Assembly (NCBI GenBank): GCA_019638775.1
Contig: JAHBTD010000001.1
Span: 496,001 to 560,000, forward strand
Reading direction: 5' to 3'
DNA length: 64,000 nucleotides
Origin: Fimbriimonadaceae bacterium
GTDB taxonomy: Bacteria; Armatimonadota; Fimbriimonadia; Fimbriimonadales; Fimbriimonadaceae
Part shown: positions 15,205-23,897 of the stretch, in pieces
How the letters are laid out: each line of letters starts with the position of its first letter
Numbering within the stretch: position 1 is the first letter of the stretch
Made by a program: the position numbers and the translations under genes
The notes under the pieces: model-generated
Told to the model about the DNA's origin: nothing
The model's database searches: none
What the model saw: only the letters and a program-made list of their open reading frames with translations

Positions 15205-15546
15205 TCACCTCGGCCCGCCAAGCATGCCACCAAACCCCGGCGGCCAATCACGCTTATCAGTCAGCCGAAGATTGATCAACCGAACGCCACGCCATCCCTC
15301 AAGCGCATAAATTTGGTCGCGAAAAGACTGATCCGCTTCCCACTCGTCAAGGTCATAAATAACGATTTCAGGAGCAACCTCCACAAAGTGCTCCAGCAGT
15401 TCGCTCAAACCGGAAACGAGGACAGCTCCACGCTCAGCGCTTCTCGCCATGTTCACCTGCAACAGGTTTGCGATGTGACGCTCAAGCCCTACTAAGCCGA
15501 CAGTCACCACATATTCTTTTGGCTCCTCGCTCTTAACCCGCCACAT
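15205..15546 (-). CDS. hypothetical protein, receiver-like fold
   Basis: A 113-residue protein with alternating strand and helix segments (VVTVGLVGL, RGAVLVSGLSELLEHF, PEIVIYDLDEW, VRLINLRL) reminiscent of a response-regulator receiver. The usual DD pair and Lys are not clear, and the predicted Asp at IVIYDLDEW is the only candidate. It ends two bases from the convergent galM. No partner kinase is near. The function is unknown. Confidence 0.5.
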   Translation of the reverse strand: MWRVKSEEPKEYVVTVGLVGLERHIANLLQVNMARSAERGAVLVSGLSELLEHFVEVAPEIVIYDLDEWEADQSFRDQIYALEGWRGVRLINLRLTDKRDWPPGFGGMLGGPR

Positions 15547-15560
15547 CGACTCCTCGCACG

Positions 15561-15590
15561 AAAAAAGTCCAAGGGGAACACCCTTGGACT
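15561..15590 (-). terminator. rho-independent terminator of the superoxide dismutase gene
   Basis: AGTCCAAGGG and CCCTTGGACT form a perfect 10-bp stem with a 5-base loop. On the minus strand it is followed by TTTTTT. It lies 34 bp after the dismutase stop and before the 15546 gene. Confidence 0.9.
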
Positions 15591-15623
15591 CTATGATACG
15601 TCAGCACAATCCGCTAGGCGAAC

Positions 15624-16364
15624 CTAAGGAATGCGCTTATTGACCGCATCCCAGTCGATCACCTGCATATACGCATCGATGTACTTGGCTCGGGCGACCG
15701 CAAAGTCCAGGAAATAGGCATGCTCATACACGTCCATCGCCAAAACCAAGGAGTGATTCCATATCGGATAGCTGTTCTGCGCATCGCCAATATAGTTGAA
15801 CACGCGCTTCTCGGCGTGGTCATATGCCAGATAAACCCAGCCACGGGCCGCTATGCCAGTCGACTTAAAGTCGGCTGCCCACTTTTCAAAGCTGCCATAC
15901 GCAGCCGTGATCAGTTCGCCGATCTTCCCAGTGGCCGCGCCACCATTGCCACCCAGCGTATCAAAGTACACCGTGTGATTGATAAAGCCCTCATAAGCGA
16001 AGGTGTAATCAACCTTCAAGGCGCGCATCATGCTGTAGATCTGATTGGCCTTCGCTGGATCGGTGTCCAGTTCAGACATAGCCTTACGTAGGTTGTTTGT
16101 CTGATTGGCATATCCCTGCCAAAGCTTGAGGTGCTCGTCATGCGTCTTGCGACTGATGCCAACACGCTCCGTTGTATACACCTTGTCAGGAATTGCCTGA
16201 GGCACTTGGACGAGTTCGGGTGCAACGATTGTGGTTTCCATATTTCTTTCCTCTACTGAATTCTGCTTTCCTATCGCGTGCGCCAGGGCAGGTCCTGCAA
16301 CTGCGGTTATCATCCCAGCTGCTAAAACTTCACGGCGTGAATAGGTTGGTTTCACTTTGGACAT
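15624..16364 (-). CDS. superoxide dismutase (Fe/Mn family), Tat-exported form
   Basis: A 246-residue Fe/Mn superoxide dismutase converting superoxide to H2O2 and O2. The N-terminus YSRREVLAAGMITAVAG is a twin-arginine signal, so the enzyme probably acts outside the cytoplasm. Metal-site regions are seen: HDEHLKLWQGY, EGFINHTVYFDTLGG and MDVYEHAYFLDF (the family usually has DVWEHAYY, so Val replaces Trp here). Length after the signal fits the family. A GGGAAG ribosome site precedes the ATG. A second start at METTIV (residue 41) could make a cytosolic form. Confidence 0.9.
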   Translation of the reverse strand: MSKVKPTYSRREVLAAGMITAVAGPALAHAIGKQNSVEERNMETTIVAPELVQVPQAIPDKVYTTERVGISRKTHDEHLKLWQGYANQTNNLRKAMSELDTDPAKANQIYSMMRALKVDYTFAYEGFINHTVYFDTLGGNGGAATGKIGELITAAYGSFEKWAADFKSTGIAARGWVYLAYDHAEKRVFNYIGDAQNSYPIWNHSLVLAMDVYEHAYFLDFAVARAKYIDAYMQVIDWDAVNKRIP

Positions 16365-16468
16365 CTTCCCCCCATGACGGGTCGGTCTGATAGTAGACTA
16401 CCAGTAACGATGCGGGGGCGGCACAGTCTCCTCGTGCAATGCCCACACTCGTTCCTACGGTGAAAGCA

Positions 16469-16942
16469 ATGAATCCATATCTAATGCCCGGTCTTTTAGC
16501 GGGCCCCAGGGGCATTCGCGCTCTGATGAGCGAAATTCACTCCTCAAAGATTGACCTGCCAACGCATGACGGAAGATTTACTCCCCGTGAAGTTGTGGCT
16601 CACCTTGCCGACTGGGAGCCCATCCTCCGAGCGCGTATGCAGCAGACGAAAGACCAGCCCGGATCGACCATCGTCCCCTACGATGAAGGACAACGTGCAT
16701 TAGACATGGACTACGCACAAAAAGATTGGCGAGTCGAGATTGATCGCTACATTGCCCTTCGCGCCGAAACGAAAAAGTGGCTCGAAACACTCACAGCTGA
16801 GGATTGGAACCTGACGGCGGTGCATGCCGAGCGCGGGCCACAAAGCCTCGCCGATCAAGCTAATCTCTTACTAGGTCACGACCTCTATCACATCGAACAG
16901 CTCGCCGACGTAATTGAGCGTGAAATCGTCGGAACTTGGTAG
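16469..16942 (+). CDS. DinB-like metal-dependent protein
   Basis: A 157-residue protein with the four-helix DinB/YfiT-type layout and its three metal-binding positions: H in VVAHLADWE and the two His of GHDLYHIEQL. The fold includes bacillithiol or mycothiol transferases and many proteins of unknown role. The start at 16469 (GGTGA six bases upstream) is favoured over 16439. It is probably cytoplasmic. Whether it acts in thiol metabolism cannot be told from sequence. Confidence 0.75.
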   Translation: MNPYLMPGLLAGPRGIRALMSEIHSSKIDLPTHDGRFTPREVVAHLADWEPILRARMQQTKDQPGSTIVPYDEGQRALDMDYAQKDWRVEIDRYIALRAETKKWLETLTAEDWNLTAVHAERGPQSLADQANLLLGHDLYHIEQLADVIEREIVGTW

Positions 16943-17028
16943 TGCTTCCCGCTTGATTTTCAAGTGTCTGCTTTTCTCTTTCGATCAATGCCTTCATAAT
17001 CAAGAGACGAACTTACTGGCGGTAAACC

Positions 17029-17601
17029 ATGGCAGCGACTACTCCAAACTCGAAGCTCAACGAAATGATCGCGCTCCTCGACGATGCCGTCGCCGAAGCG
17101 CAGTGCTCCACTCTATGCCACCGAGTTAAAGACGCACTAGAGCAGATCGTGGCTTGTGGCGAAGATTTCATCCCTGCCGAACTCCTCAAGCCCCACCCTG
17201 AGTCATACGCTCGACGACTCGTGCACAACGACCCAGAGGGGCGCTACACCATCCTTGCGATGGTATGGGGTAAGGGCCAAGGGACCAAGCTCCACGATCA
17301 CGCTGGCAAGTGGTGCGTCGAATGCGTCTATCGAGGACGGATTCGAGTCGTCTCTTACGACCTCGTCCGCGAGGATGGAGACATGCTGCACTTTGCGCCA
17401 CAACAAGAGATTTACGCTGGCGTCGGCGAAGCTGGAGCCCTGATCCCACCTTACGAGTACCACACGATCGAAAATACAGAACAAGAGCCGACCGTGACGA
17501 TCCATGTCTACAGCGGCGAATTAACTTGGTGCAACGTGTTTGAACCTGCTGGCGAAAACACATTCCGACGAGTTCGAAAGGAACTCTGCTACACCGAGTG
17601 A
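17029..17601 (+). CDS. cysteine dioxygenase family protein
   Basis: A 190-residue cupin resembling cysteine dioxygenase type I, which oxidises cysteine to cysteine sulfinate with Fe(II). The metal site is visible as H-D-H in KLHDHAGKWCVECVY, with a third His near VTIHVYSG, and G...G-x(n) cupin strands in between. The gene overlaps the following exporter gene by four bases (GTGA), which fits a role in disposing of sulfur from excess cysteine. Substrate could also be another thiol carboxylate such as 3-mercaptopropionate. Confidence 0.85.
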   Translation: MAATTPNSKLNEMIALLDDAVAEAQCSTLCHRVKDALEQIVACGEDFIPAELLKPHPESYARRLVHNDPEGRYTILAMVWGKGQGTKLHDHAGKWCVECVYRGRIRVVSYDLVREDGDMLHFAPQQEIYAGVGEAGALIPPYEYHTIENTEQEPTVTIHVYSGELTWCNVFEPAGENTFRRVRKELCYTE

Positions 17602-18548
17602 AGACATACTGGCCCTACGCGGTCTTCACCCTAGCTATCGCTTACGCAGTAAGTCCATGGGCATCTGCAGGCATCGCCTTGGCGGCTGGAATCGCCATAG
17701 CGCTTTGTTTCGGCAACCCGCTGGCAAAAGCCTCGGGCAAGCTGTCTAAGACTCTCCTACAGGCAAGCGTCGTCTTTCTGGGTTTCAAATTCGACCTCAT
17801 GCCCGTCCTCCAGGTCGGCGCTCAAGGCTTTATATTCGCACTCATCACCATCCTCGCGACATTCGGGTTGGGCTGGCTTATTGGGAAGTGGCTCAAAGTC
17901 CCCCAAGAGATCGGAATCCTAGTCTCTTCCGGCACAGCAATCTGCGGAGGCTCAGCAATCGCCGCCGTAAGCTCAACGCTCTCATCAAAAGATGAGGATG
18001 TCGCAGTATCTATCGGAACGGTCTTCCTCCTAAACGCAATCGCCCTGTTCATCTTCCCTCCCCTCGGACATCTCCTTGCACTGGATGGGCATGCGTTCGG
18101 CATCTGGTCGGGCATCGCAATCCATGACATCTCAAGTGTTGCTGGATCAGCCGCCGCCTACGGTCAGAATGCACTTGAGATCGCAATGCCCGTTAAACTC
18201 AGCCGCGCCCTATGGATAGCGCCGATGGCAATCGCCATCGGATACATCTGGTCACGAAGCCGATCAGATCAAGAAGGGCAATCGGGTGGATTCAAATTCC
18301 CCTGGTTTATTCTGATGTTTGTTGCTGCATCGGGCCTGCGCTCACTCGTGCCCGCATTGCAGAGCTACACGAAGCCGGTAGAACTCATCGCTGTCGCCGG
18401 ATTTACGCTAACGTTGTTCTTAATCGGCGGAGGCATCTCCCGTGAAGCCTTAAAGAAAGTCGGCTGGCGGCCACTTGCGATGGGCATCGCGCTCTGGGCA
18501 TTCATCAGCCTAACGACTCTCGCATGTCTCAACTTCCTAGCGCAATGA
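17598..18548 (+). CDS. YeiH family membrane protein, putative sulfur-anion exporter
   Basis: A 316-residue protein with about ten hydrophobic helices of the UPF0324/YeiH family ('putative sulfate exporter'). The family hallmark SSGTAICGGSAIAA is present at about residues 110-125, followed by EDVAVSIGTVFLLN and AIHDISSVAGSAAAYG. Translation starts with GTG overlapping the dioxygenase stop. The pairing suggests export of sulfite or sulfate arising from cysteine sulfinate; export is inferred from the family name and context. A strong terminator follows. Confidence 0.88.
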   Translation: MKTYWPYAVFTLAIAYAVSPWASAGIALAAGIAIALCFGNPLAKASGKLSKTLLQASVVFLGFKFDLMPVLQVGAQGFIFALITILATFGLGWLIGKWLKVPQEIGILVSSGTAICGGSAIAAVSSTLSSKDEDVAVSIGTVFLLNAIALFIFPPLGHLLALDGHAFGIWSGIAIHDISSVAGSAAAYGQNALEIAMPVKLSRALWIAPMAIAIGYIWSRSRSDQEGQSGGFKFPWFILMFVAASGLRSLVPALQSYTKPVELIAVAGFTLTLFLIGGGISREALKKVGWRPLAMGIALWAFISLTTLACLNFLAQ

Positions 18549-18577
18549 AAGGGGCGAGCCGTACGGCTCGCCCCTTT
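18548..18577. terminator. bidirectional terminator
   Basis: AAAGGGGCGAGCC and GGCTCGCCCCTTT form a 13-bp stem around GTAC. It separates the convergent exporter and degP genes, with T-rich sequence on both sides. Confidence 0.9.
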
Positions 18578-18629
18578 CGTTCTTTGTTTGCTTTGCGCGA
18601 ATTCCATCGCCCGAGGGCTTTGCGCTTAA

Positions 18630-20219
18630 CTACCTAAACGTAATATCGCGTTCTTGGCGGATTGAGCTCGAATCGCTGTACCGCTGGAATGCAATCCGCT
18701 TCATATCGCCCCAACGAATGCCCTTCATCGCCTCAGCCAAATCTGAACCCGACTTAATCGTCTTGCCAGCAAGCGACAAAATCACATCGCCGGGCTTCAT
18801 TTGCAGACGATCCGCGACCGAGTTAGGCTGAACAGAAGTCACAACTGCTCCCTCAACTTCATCAGGAATAGAGAACTGCTTGCGAAGCGTTGCCGTAACC
18901 GAGTCAACGGTAACACCAAGAGTGACCTTACCTTCGCGAACGGGAGGAACCCGATCAGAGTCCTGATCCTTGTTAGGCATGGACCAATCCTGAATCTCAG
19001 GAATATCCTTAAACAGATCGCGGATATTCGGAGGAGTCACATTGGACCTCGGTGTTCGACTGGGTTGCTGTCGAAGACTCTGCGCAGACGGCGGGCTTCC
19101 TGCCTTCACGTCATACACCTTCTTCTGACCCGCCCGAAACGCTTCGACCTTCACAATCTCGTTCGGAGCAAACTTATACATCGCATTGCGCAGATCAGAT
19201 TCGTTCGTAATCGTCATGTCGCCAATTCGAGTCACAACGTCCCCGACCTTGATCCCTGCAACTGCTGCCGGTCCGTCGTTGGGCAGCTCCGCAACATAAG
19301 CGCCTTGGCTTATTCCAAGCTCCTTCTTGCGAAACTCCTTGATGTTCTCCGGCCCAATTCCCAAGAAACCGCGAACGACCTTTCCGTTCTCAATCAACGA
19401 CTCCGCCACGATCCGTGCCCGATTGCTCGGAATCGCAAACCCGATCCCTTCACTGCCCCCGGTCTGACTCACAATCGCTGTATTAATACCGATCACTTCG
19501 CCATGAATGTTAAACAAAGGACCGCCCGAGTTACCCATGTTAATGGATGCATCGGTCTGGATCATATCCGGATAAACGCGCAGTTGTCCAAGCCGTGTAT
19601 CGGGTATCTGGCTTTGTCGGCTCAATGCGCTGATGTGTCCGATCGTAACCGAATTCTCTAAGCCGAACGGAGACCCAATTGCAATAGCGAGCTGACCAGG
19701 TCGCACTGTATTGCTGTCTGCAAACTTAACCGTCGGCAAATCAGTCGCTTCAATCTTCACGATGGCCAGATCGCTGTCCGAAGCGCTAACGACTTTGCCC
19801 TTAAACTCACGACCGTCGTTGAGAGTAACCGCAACATCATTAAATCCGCCAACCACGTGATCGTTGGTAAGAATATATCCGTCAGGACGGAATACGACAC
19901 CCGATCCTGTTCCACCCATCGAGCCAACAAAGTCGCCTTCAGGGCTTGCTCCTCGCGTGTTTGTAGACCGAATGTTGACAACGGCAGGCGAAGCATAGTC
20001 CACAACGCTGGTAAAAGCGTCATCGAGTGCCTGCAGACTGCCAATGTCAGCCGTCGAGGTCGAACTGGCTGCAGAAACAGGCATCTTCCTTTCGACCTTC
20101 GATACAGGTTGCGATGCCGAAGACCGATCCATTATCGACGCGATGGACACGCCGCCGATCACAATTGCGAGTGCAGAAAACAGCCAAATGGAATTGTTGC
20201 CTTTAGGTACAGCGTTCAT
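18630..20219 (-). CDS. DegP/HtrA-type periplasmic serine protease
   Basis: A 529-residue protease/chaperone with one N-terminal signal-anchor helix (IWLFSALAIVIGGVSIASI). The trypsin-like domain carries the triad His in LTNDHVV, Asp in SDLAIVKI and Ser in MGNSGGPLF. Two PDZ domains follow, with GIKVGDVVTRIGD and QMKPGDVILSLAGK, separated by a Pro/Ser-rich linker of about 60 residues. It degrades misfolded envelope proteins. It is the last gene of the ECF sigma, anti-sigma, RseB-like order, equivalent to algU-mucA-mucB-mucD. An 80-bp gap before the ATG could hold its own sigma-dependent promoter. Confidence 0.93.
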   Translation of the reverse strand: MNAVPKGNNSIWLFSALAIVIGGVSIASIMDRSSASQPVSKVERKMPVSAASSTSTADIGSLQALDDAFTSVVDYASPAVVNIRSTNTRGASPEGDFVGSMGGTGSGVVFRPDGYILTNDHVVGGFNDVAVTLNDGREFKGKVVSASDSDLAIVKIEATDLPTVKFADSNTVRPGQLAIAIGSPFGLENSVTIGHISALSRQSQIPDTRLGQLRVYPDMIQTDASINMGNSGGPLFNIHGEVIGINTAIVSQTGGSEGIGFAIPSNRARIVAESLIENGKVVRGFLGIGPENIKEFRKKELGISQGAYVAELPNDGPAAVAGIKVGDVVTRIGDMTITNESDLRNAMYKFAPNEIVKVEAFRAGQKKVYDVKAGSPPSAQSLRQQPSRTPRSNVTPPNIRDLFKDIPEIQDWSMPNKDQDSDRVPPVREGKVTLGVTVDSVTATLRKQFSIPDEVEGAVVTSVQPNSVADRLQMKPGDVILSLAGKTIKSGSDLAEAMKGIRWGDMKRIAFQRYSDSSSIRQERDITFR

Positions 20220-20298
20220 GGTGCGATGTTACTCCTATGGACTCAAACGTTCGATGACGGCAATACGTTCGCCGAAACCAAAGATTTGAGGCCTTACC

Positions 20299-21432
20299 TT
20301 AACCACCAGCGCGTTCAGGTGATGTGCTCATTGTCGGTCGCACACCAAAGTTCACCGGCGGAGGGGTCTTTACATCTGGTAAACGCAATCCAGCACCTAC
20401 GGAGTTCCTCGTAGATGGCGCGTAGGCACTTGTGCTCTTGGAAGCCTCGTTAATGAAGGCCTTCAACAGCTTCTGCATCATCGCTTTCGGAATGTCACCG
20501 GCAACTGCAAAACGAATCTTCCCAAAGGTGCTCTCAATCGAACCTGGAGGTAAAGAAGCAAACCGGGCGGCTCCCTTGGTACTGAACTGATAGATAGTCG
20601 CGGTGGCAAGACCGTCCGTAATGCGCACGGCGATAAACTGCTCGTGCGGCGTCCCCAAGATCTCGGGCTCCCTGGCAAGAAATCCAGACGGGAGCGTCTG
20701 CGGAATCACTGGAACAATCCCCGTAAGCGCTGCTGCCATCGAATTGGAAGTCACCCGAACGGGCTCTGTAACGGTAATGGTGCGCACACCCGTTGCCGGT
20801 TGAATACGTAGCTCACCAAAAGATCCGCTCTGTTTATAATCGATAGCGCGGGTGTCCAAAGCAACGGTGGTCTTGTTCCCTTGAACCGTTTCCATCTTCA
20901 AAATGACATACGTCTTCTCGTCGATGGCAAATCGACGGACCGGCATATCGTCGTCTTTAGGAGTAGCAACGACATAAGTCGCGCCACGACCTGCTATCGA
21001 AGGCCCCTTCGACAAGCTGAATCGGTAATTCCTCTCCGCAATCGCAAGCCGTTCACGAGGGCTTGGCAAGTATGCCGAAGGCGACTTCGTGACCAACATC
21101 CGATTTTCATCTGGGAAAAACTGGACGTATCGGTCGTTATCGTCCAAATAGACTTGCCCTTGCATCGCAATCGGAGCAAGAACGGTAATCCTCTGCTGCC
21201 CGGCGACGTTATTCTGAACCTTCAATTGCAGAGTGCCAAAGTCGTCACAGCCAGAGAGCTGCACACGGATCGCGGTGTACTCAACAAGCCGCCCCTGCTC
21301 CATATATTTCAGGAACACAGACTTCGCCGAGCTCTCTTGGTCGGCCACTGCCAGCGAACAGGCGAGCAGGTTCAGACAAACCGCCGCACCGACGCGAACA
21401 AGCGTATCAATTCGGGAATTAACGTTCGGCAT
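20299..21432 (-). CDS. RseB/MucB-like sigma-factor regulator
   Basis: A 377-residue exported protein (signal helix VRVGAAVCLNLLACSLAVA). The first half has the LolA-like fold pattern of RseB: FLKYMEQGRLVEYTAIRV, MQGQVYLDDNDRYVQFFPDENRM. The second half matches the C-terminal RseB region with IPQTLPSGF and FIAVRITDGLATATIY. RseB binds the periplasmic part of the anti-sigma factor and senses lipid or outer-membrane damage. The ATG at 21432 overlaps the anti-sigma stop. The C-terminal Ser/Pro tail beyond about 340 is extra. Confidence 0.8.
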   Translation of the reverse strand: MPNVNSRIDTLVRVGAAVCLNLLACSLAVADQESSAKSVFLKYMEQGRLVEYTAIRVQLSGCDDFGTLQLKVQNNVAGQQRITVLAPIAMQGQVYLDDNDRYVQFFPDENRMLVTKSPSAYLPSPRERLAIAERNYRFSLSKGPSIAGRGATYVVATPKDDDMPVRRFAIDEKTYVILKMETVQGNKTTVALDTRAIDYKQSGSFGELRIQPATGVRTITVTEPVRVTSNSMAAALTGIVPVIPQTLPSGFLAREPEILGTPHEQFIAVRITDGLATATIYQFSTKGAARFASLPPGSIESTFGKIRFAVAGDIPKAMMQKLLKAFINEASKSTSAYAPSTRNSVGAGLRLPDVKTPPPVNFGVRPTMSTSPERAGG

Positions 21433-21874
21433 AGTTAGCCGTGACCACCCCAACGCGGCCACTGAGCGGGTCCATACCCGCGCTCATCGCCTGATCGCGC
21501 TGGACTTCGAGACGGATAGCTTCTTGCTGACGCTCAACCTCTTGAGAACGCTGATGCTGGATCATGCCCATCGTGGCAAACGCGCCAAACAGCGCACAAG
21601 CCGCCAAACCGGCACTCCATCTCAGAGTCCCACGCCGACGTGCTTCCACTGGCTCGGGGCCGAGAACAGACATGACCAAGCGATCCTCAAAGTCGGAGCT
21701 TGGCTCGCAGGCAGGCATCTCCGCAATGATCGTCTTGATGCTTCGAATCTCATCGAGTTCAAGCGCACAATGCGGACAACGAGACACATGCTCGCGAACT
21801 ACGCGAAGCTCATGTCCACTCAGCTCACCGTCAATAAAACTAAACAGCATGGACTGTACGCGGTCACAGTTCAT
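21419..21874 (-). CDS. membrane-bound zinc-finger anti-sigma factor
   Basis: A 151-residue protein starting MNCDRVQSML. A zf-HC2 domain with His and CPHC (REHVSRCPHCALEL) in residues 1-45 would bind the sigma factor in the cytoplasm. One transmembrane helix (WSAGLAACALFGAFATMG) follows at about 93-110, then an extracytoplasmic tail of about 45 residues. The start at 21874 overlaps the sigma-factor gene by 11 bp, so the two are translationally coupled. It is a functional equivalent of RseA/MucA, although those lack this zinc finger. Confidence 0.88.
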   Translation of the reverse strand: MNCDRVQSMLFSFIDGELSGHELRVVREHVSRCPHCALELDEIRSIKTIIAEMPACEPSSDFEDRLVMSVLGPEPVEARRRGTLRWSAGLAACALFGAFATMGMIQHQRSQEVERQQEAIRLEVQRDQAMSAGMDPLSGRVGVVTANYAER

Positions 21875-22475
21875 TGTCCATACCTCCATAGAGCTTCGGC
21901 CACCGAACAGTCAAATACTTCTTCAGTTGCCGACGTCCACGATGAATGCGCGAACGAACAGTACCCACCGACGTGTTCATAACTTCGGCAATCTCCTCGT
22001 AGGCCAAACCTTCCACATCCGCAAGTAAGACTGCAGTTCGGAACTCTGGGTTCATCTCCTGCAATCCCCACTGCACTTGCTCCGACATCGTATCGTCAAG
22101 CATCACGCGATCCGGAGCCGGACCATCGTCTGCAATCTCAATAAAGGCCTGCCCCGTGATGCTCGGCTGGTCAATACTTGAGGTCTTCATCTTGCCACGA
22201 CGACGCACCATATCAATGTGTGCATTGCCCATGATCCGGTAAAGCCAGTTCATAAAGGGCAAACCGTCATCGTAGCGATGGAAAAATCGAAAAGCACGAA
22301 CATAAGTCTCTTGAACGAGGTCTTCAGCCTCAGACGTATTGTTCGTCAAACGACAAGCAAAACTGTATGCCTGACGGTAAGTTGAACGCATCAACCCCTC
22401 AAACATCTCTCGACGTTGCTCAATCGTCGCGGTTTCTGGTCGGATTACATTAGAAATCATCGCAGTTGAAGCCAT
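21864..22475 (-). CDS. ECF sigma factor (RpoE-like)
   Basis: A 203-residue sigma-70 family ECF factor. Region 2 contains RQAYSFACRLTNNTSEAEDLVQETYVRAFRFF and MNWLYRIMGNAHIDMVRR; region 4 contains LLADVEGLAYEEIAEVMNTSVGTVRSRIHRGRRQLKK. It heads the operon with the anti-sigma, RseB-like and DegP genes, so it very probably controls an envelope-stress regulon including itself. Starts at ATG 22475. Confidence 0.92.
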   Translation of the reverse strand: MASTAMISNVIRPETATIEQRREMFEGLMRSTYRQAYSFACRLTNNTSEAEDLVQETYVRAFRFFHRYDDGLPFMNWLYRIMGNAHIDMVRRRGKMKTSSIDQPSITGQAFIEIADDGPAPDRVMLDDTMSEQVQWGLQEMNPEFRTAVLLADVEGLAYEEIAEVMNTSVGTVRSRIHRGRRQLKKYLTVRWPKLYGGMDNEL

Positions 22476-22541
22476 TGTACGCCGGATCGCTCAAGAACGG
22501 TTCCCAAGCAAGAATGGTCCCGGACCAATCGCGTGGATTGT

Positions 22542-23504
22542 CTAGGAGCTTCGACCCAAACCTACCGCAATCTCTAACAGTAAAGCATCGAAAACAATTC
22601 CAGCATTCGCATTGCCGATTATTCTGCGATGAGCCTCTAAAGTCGCAATCACCGACTCTGGAGCAGCATCCATCAACTGCAAAGATCGCGCAAACCCCTC
22701 AAGCACCTTTGCCTGAGAAAACCGCATAGGCTGGTCCGTTTTCGCTGCATACTCCTCCGCGATTGATCGTAACTCCTCCGCCGCGCGAAGCTCTGCGCCC
22801 AACGGCAAGTTCGGCAAGGCCTCCGTAAATTCGATCAGTCGTCGATAAGTCGGCTCCTGCGCACGGATATCTGCCACTTCCCCAGGCGCTGCAATGCAAA
22901 AACGATCCCACAATGAAGCGCCCTCCCCAAGCTCATCCCCCATGAAGTCTGTTTGAACGCAAATACACCTTGATCGTATCGTCGTCGGAACGAGACTCAG
23001 CTGTGAGGTCGTCAGGACAAACCGGCCGTAAGCAGGTGGCTCTTCCAGCATTTTCAAAAGCGAGTTGAATGCATCGTGATAAATCCGATCCGCATTCTCA
23101 ATCAAAATCACCTTCCGAGCGCCAACAATTGGGAGCGTCCTCAAGAACTCCTGAACCGACATGGGCGGATCGACAATCGAAGCACGACGAATCGCGCTCA
23201 CTCGTATCCAATTCGAAGCACCCTCCGGCACTATCCGAAAGAAATCGATCGAGTTCTCCCGCTCAAAGGCTTCACAAGACCGACACTTGCCACACGCACC
23301 CGATTCTCCAGGTTCTCGACACATCCAAGCCTGAGCCAGAATGTTAGAAATCGAGGTCTTTCCAGTACCTGACGCACCGTGAAAAAGCACAGCATGAACG
23401 GGCGAATCCGAGGCCCAGACCTTGCGCACAACGCGCTTGGCCATCTCAAGCCCAGTGAGTTCAGCCAGCTTAGAATCGCTCGAATTGATCAACGTCGAGG
23501 ACAA
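22542..23504 (-). CDS. holB: DNA polymerase III delta' subunit
   Basis: A 320-residue clamp-loader AAA+ protein. Walker A is GASGTGKTS (about 44-52), followed by a four-Cys zinc module (CREPGESGACGKCRSC), IENADRIYHDAFNSLLKMLEEPP and the sensor SRC. The start appears to be TTG at 23504, 35 bp inside the darA gene, so the two are translated as a coupled pair. Neighbourhood with a DarA/YaaQ gene also occurs in Firmicutes. Confidence 0.88.
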   Translation of the reverse strand: MSSTLINSSDSKLAELTGLEMAKRVVRKVWASDSPVHAVLFHGASGTGKTSISNILAQAWMCREPGESGACGKCRSCEAFERENSIDFFRIVPEGASNWIRVSAIRRASIVDPPMSVQEFLRTLPIVGARKVILIENADRIYHDAFNSLLKMLEEPPAYGRFVLTTSQLSLVPTTIRSRCICVQTDFMGDELGEGASLWDRFCIAAPGEVADIRAQEPTYRRLIEFTEALPNLPLGAELRAAEELRSIAEEYAAKTDQPMRFSQAKVLEGFARSLQLMDAAPESVIATLEAHRRIIGNANAGIVFDALLLEIAVGLGRSS

Positions 23505-23799
23505 AGGCTACTCCACCACCAACCGGCACTTTAACCGGGTCACCCAAAAACGCACCCGCCGGTGCCGCCTCAAGCGGCATGACGTTCACAAGCTGTTCAC
23601 GCGACATGCACCGATGCCTGACTATCTTGAGAACGTTGGCAACGTCCGCTTCAGGCAAGCCAATCAAAAAAGTGGTGCTGCCCTCGCGCAAAAAACCGCC
23701 CGTAGAGCCGATCACGGTGAACTTGAACCCCTCATGGATCAAGTCATCCATGACCTTGCCCTTATCCCGATTGTGGACGATAGCGATAACCAGCTTCAC
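23470..23799 (-). CDS. darA: cyclic-di-AMP receptor, DarA/PstA (YaaQ) family
   Basis: A 109-residue PII-like protein. It has the family layout: MKLVIAIVHNRDKGKVMDDL at the N-terminus, FTVIGSTGGFLREGSTTFLIGL, and the C-terminal VPVGGGVAFVLDVDQFERF. DarA trimers bind c-di-AMP. No target or effector is known for most members. The gene overlaps holB, a linkage conserved in Firmicutes, and a KimA-like potassium importer (a c-di-AMP-controlled family elsewhere) is encoded 14 kb away. Confidence 0.85.
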   Translation of the reverse strand: MKLVIAIVHNRDKGKVMDDLIHEGFKFTVIGSTGGFLREGSTTFLIGLPEADVANVLKIVRHRCMSREQLVNVMPLEAAPAGAFLGDPVKVPVGGGVAFVLDVDQFERF

Positions 23800-23897
23800 G
23801 TGCTGTTATTATAACAGTCGACACGCGCACTGCCCAGGAAAAGCGTCTTGCAGCATGGCAAGAGAAAGTCCACACAGGTAGAAATCGGGATGTGCCT

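Noticed and set aside
19757-21438. Long plus-strand frames opposite degP and the RseB-like gene
   Set aside because: Arg/His/Asn-rich translations without domain motifs, wholly overlapping well-supported genes.
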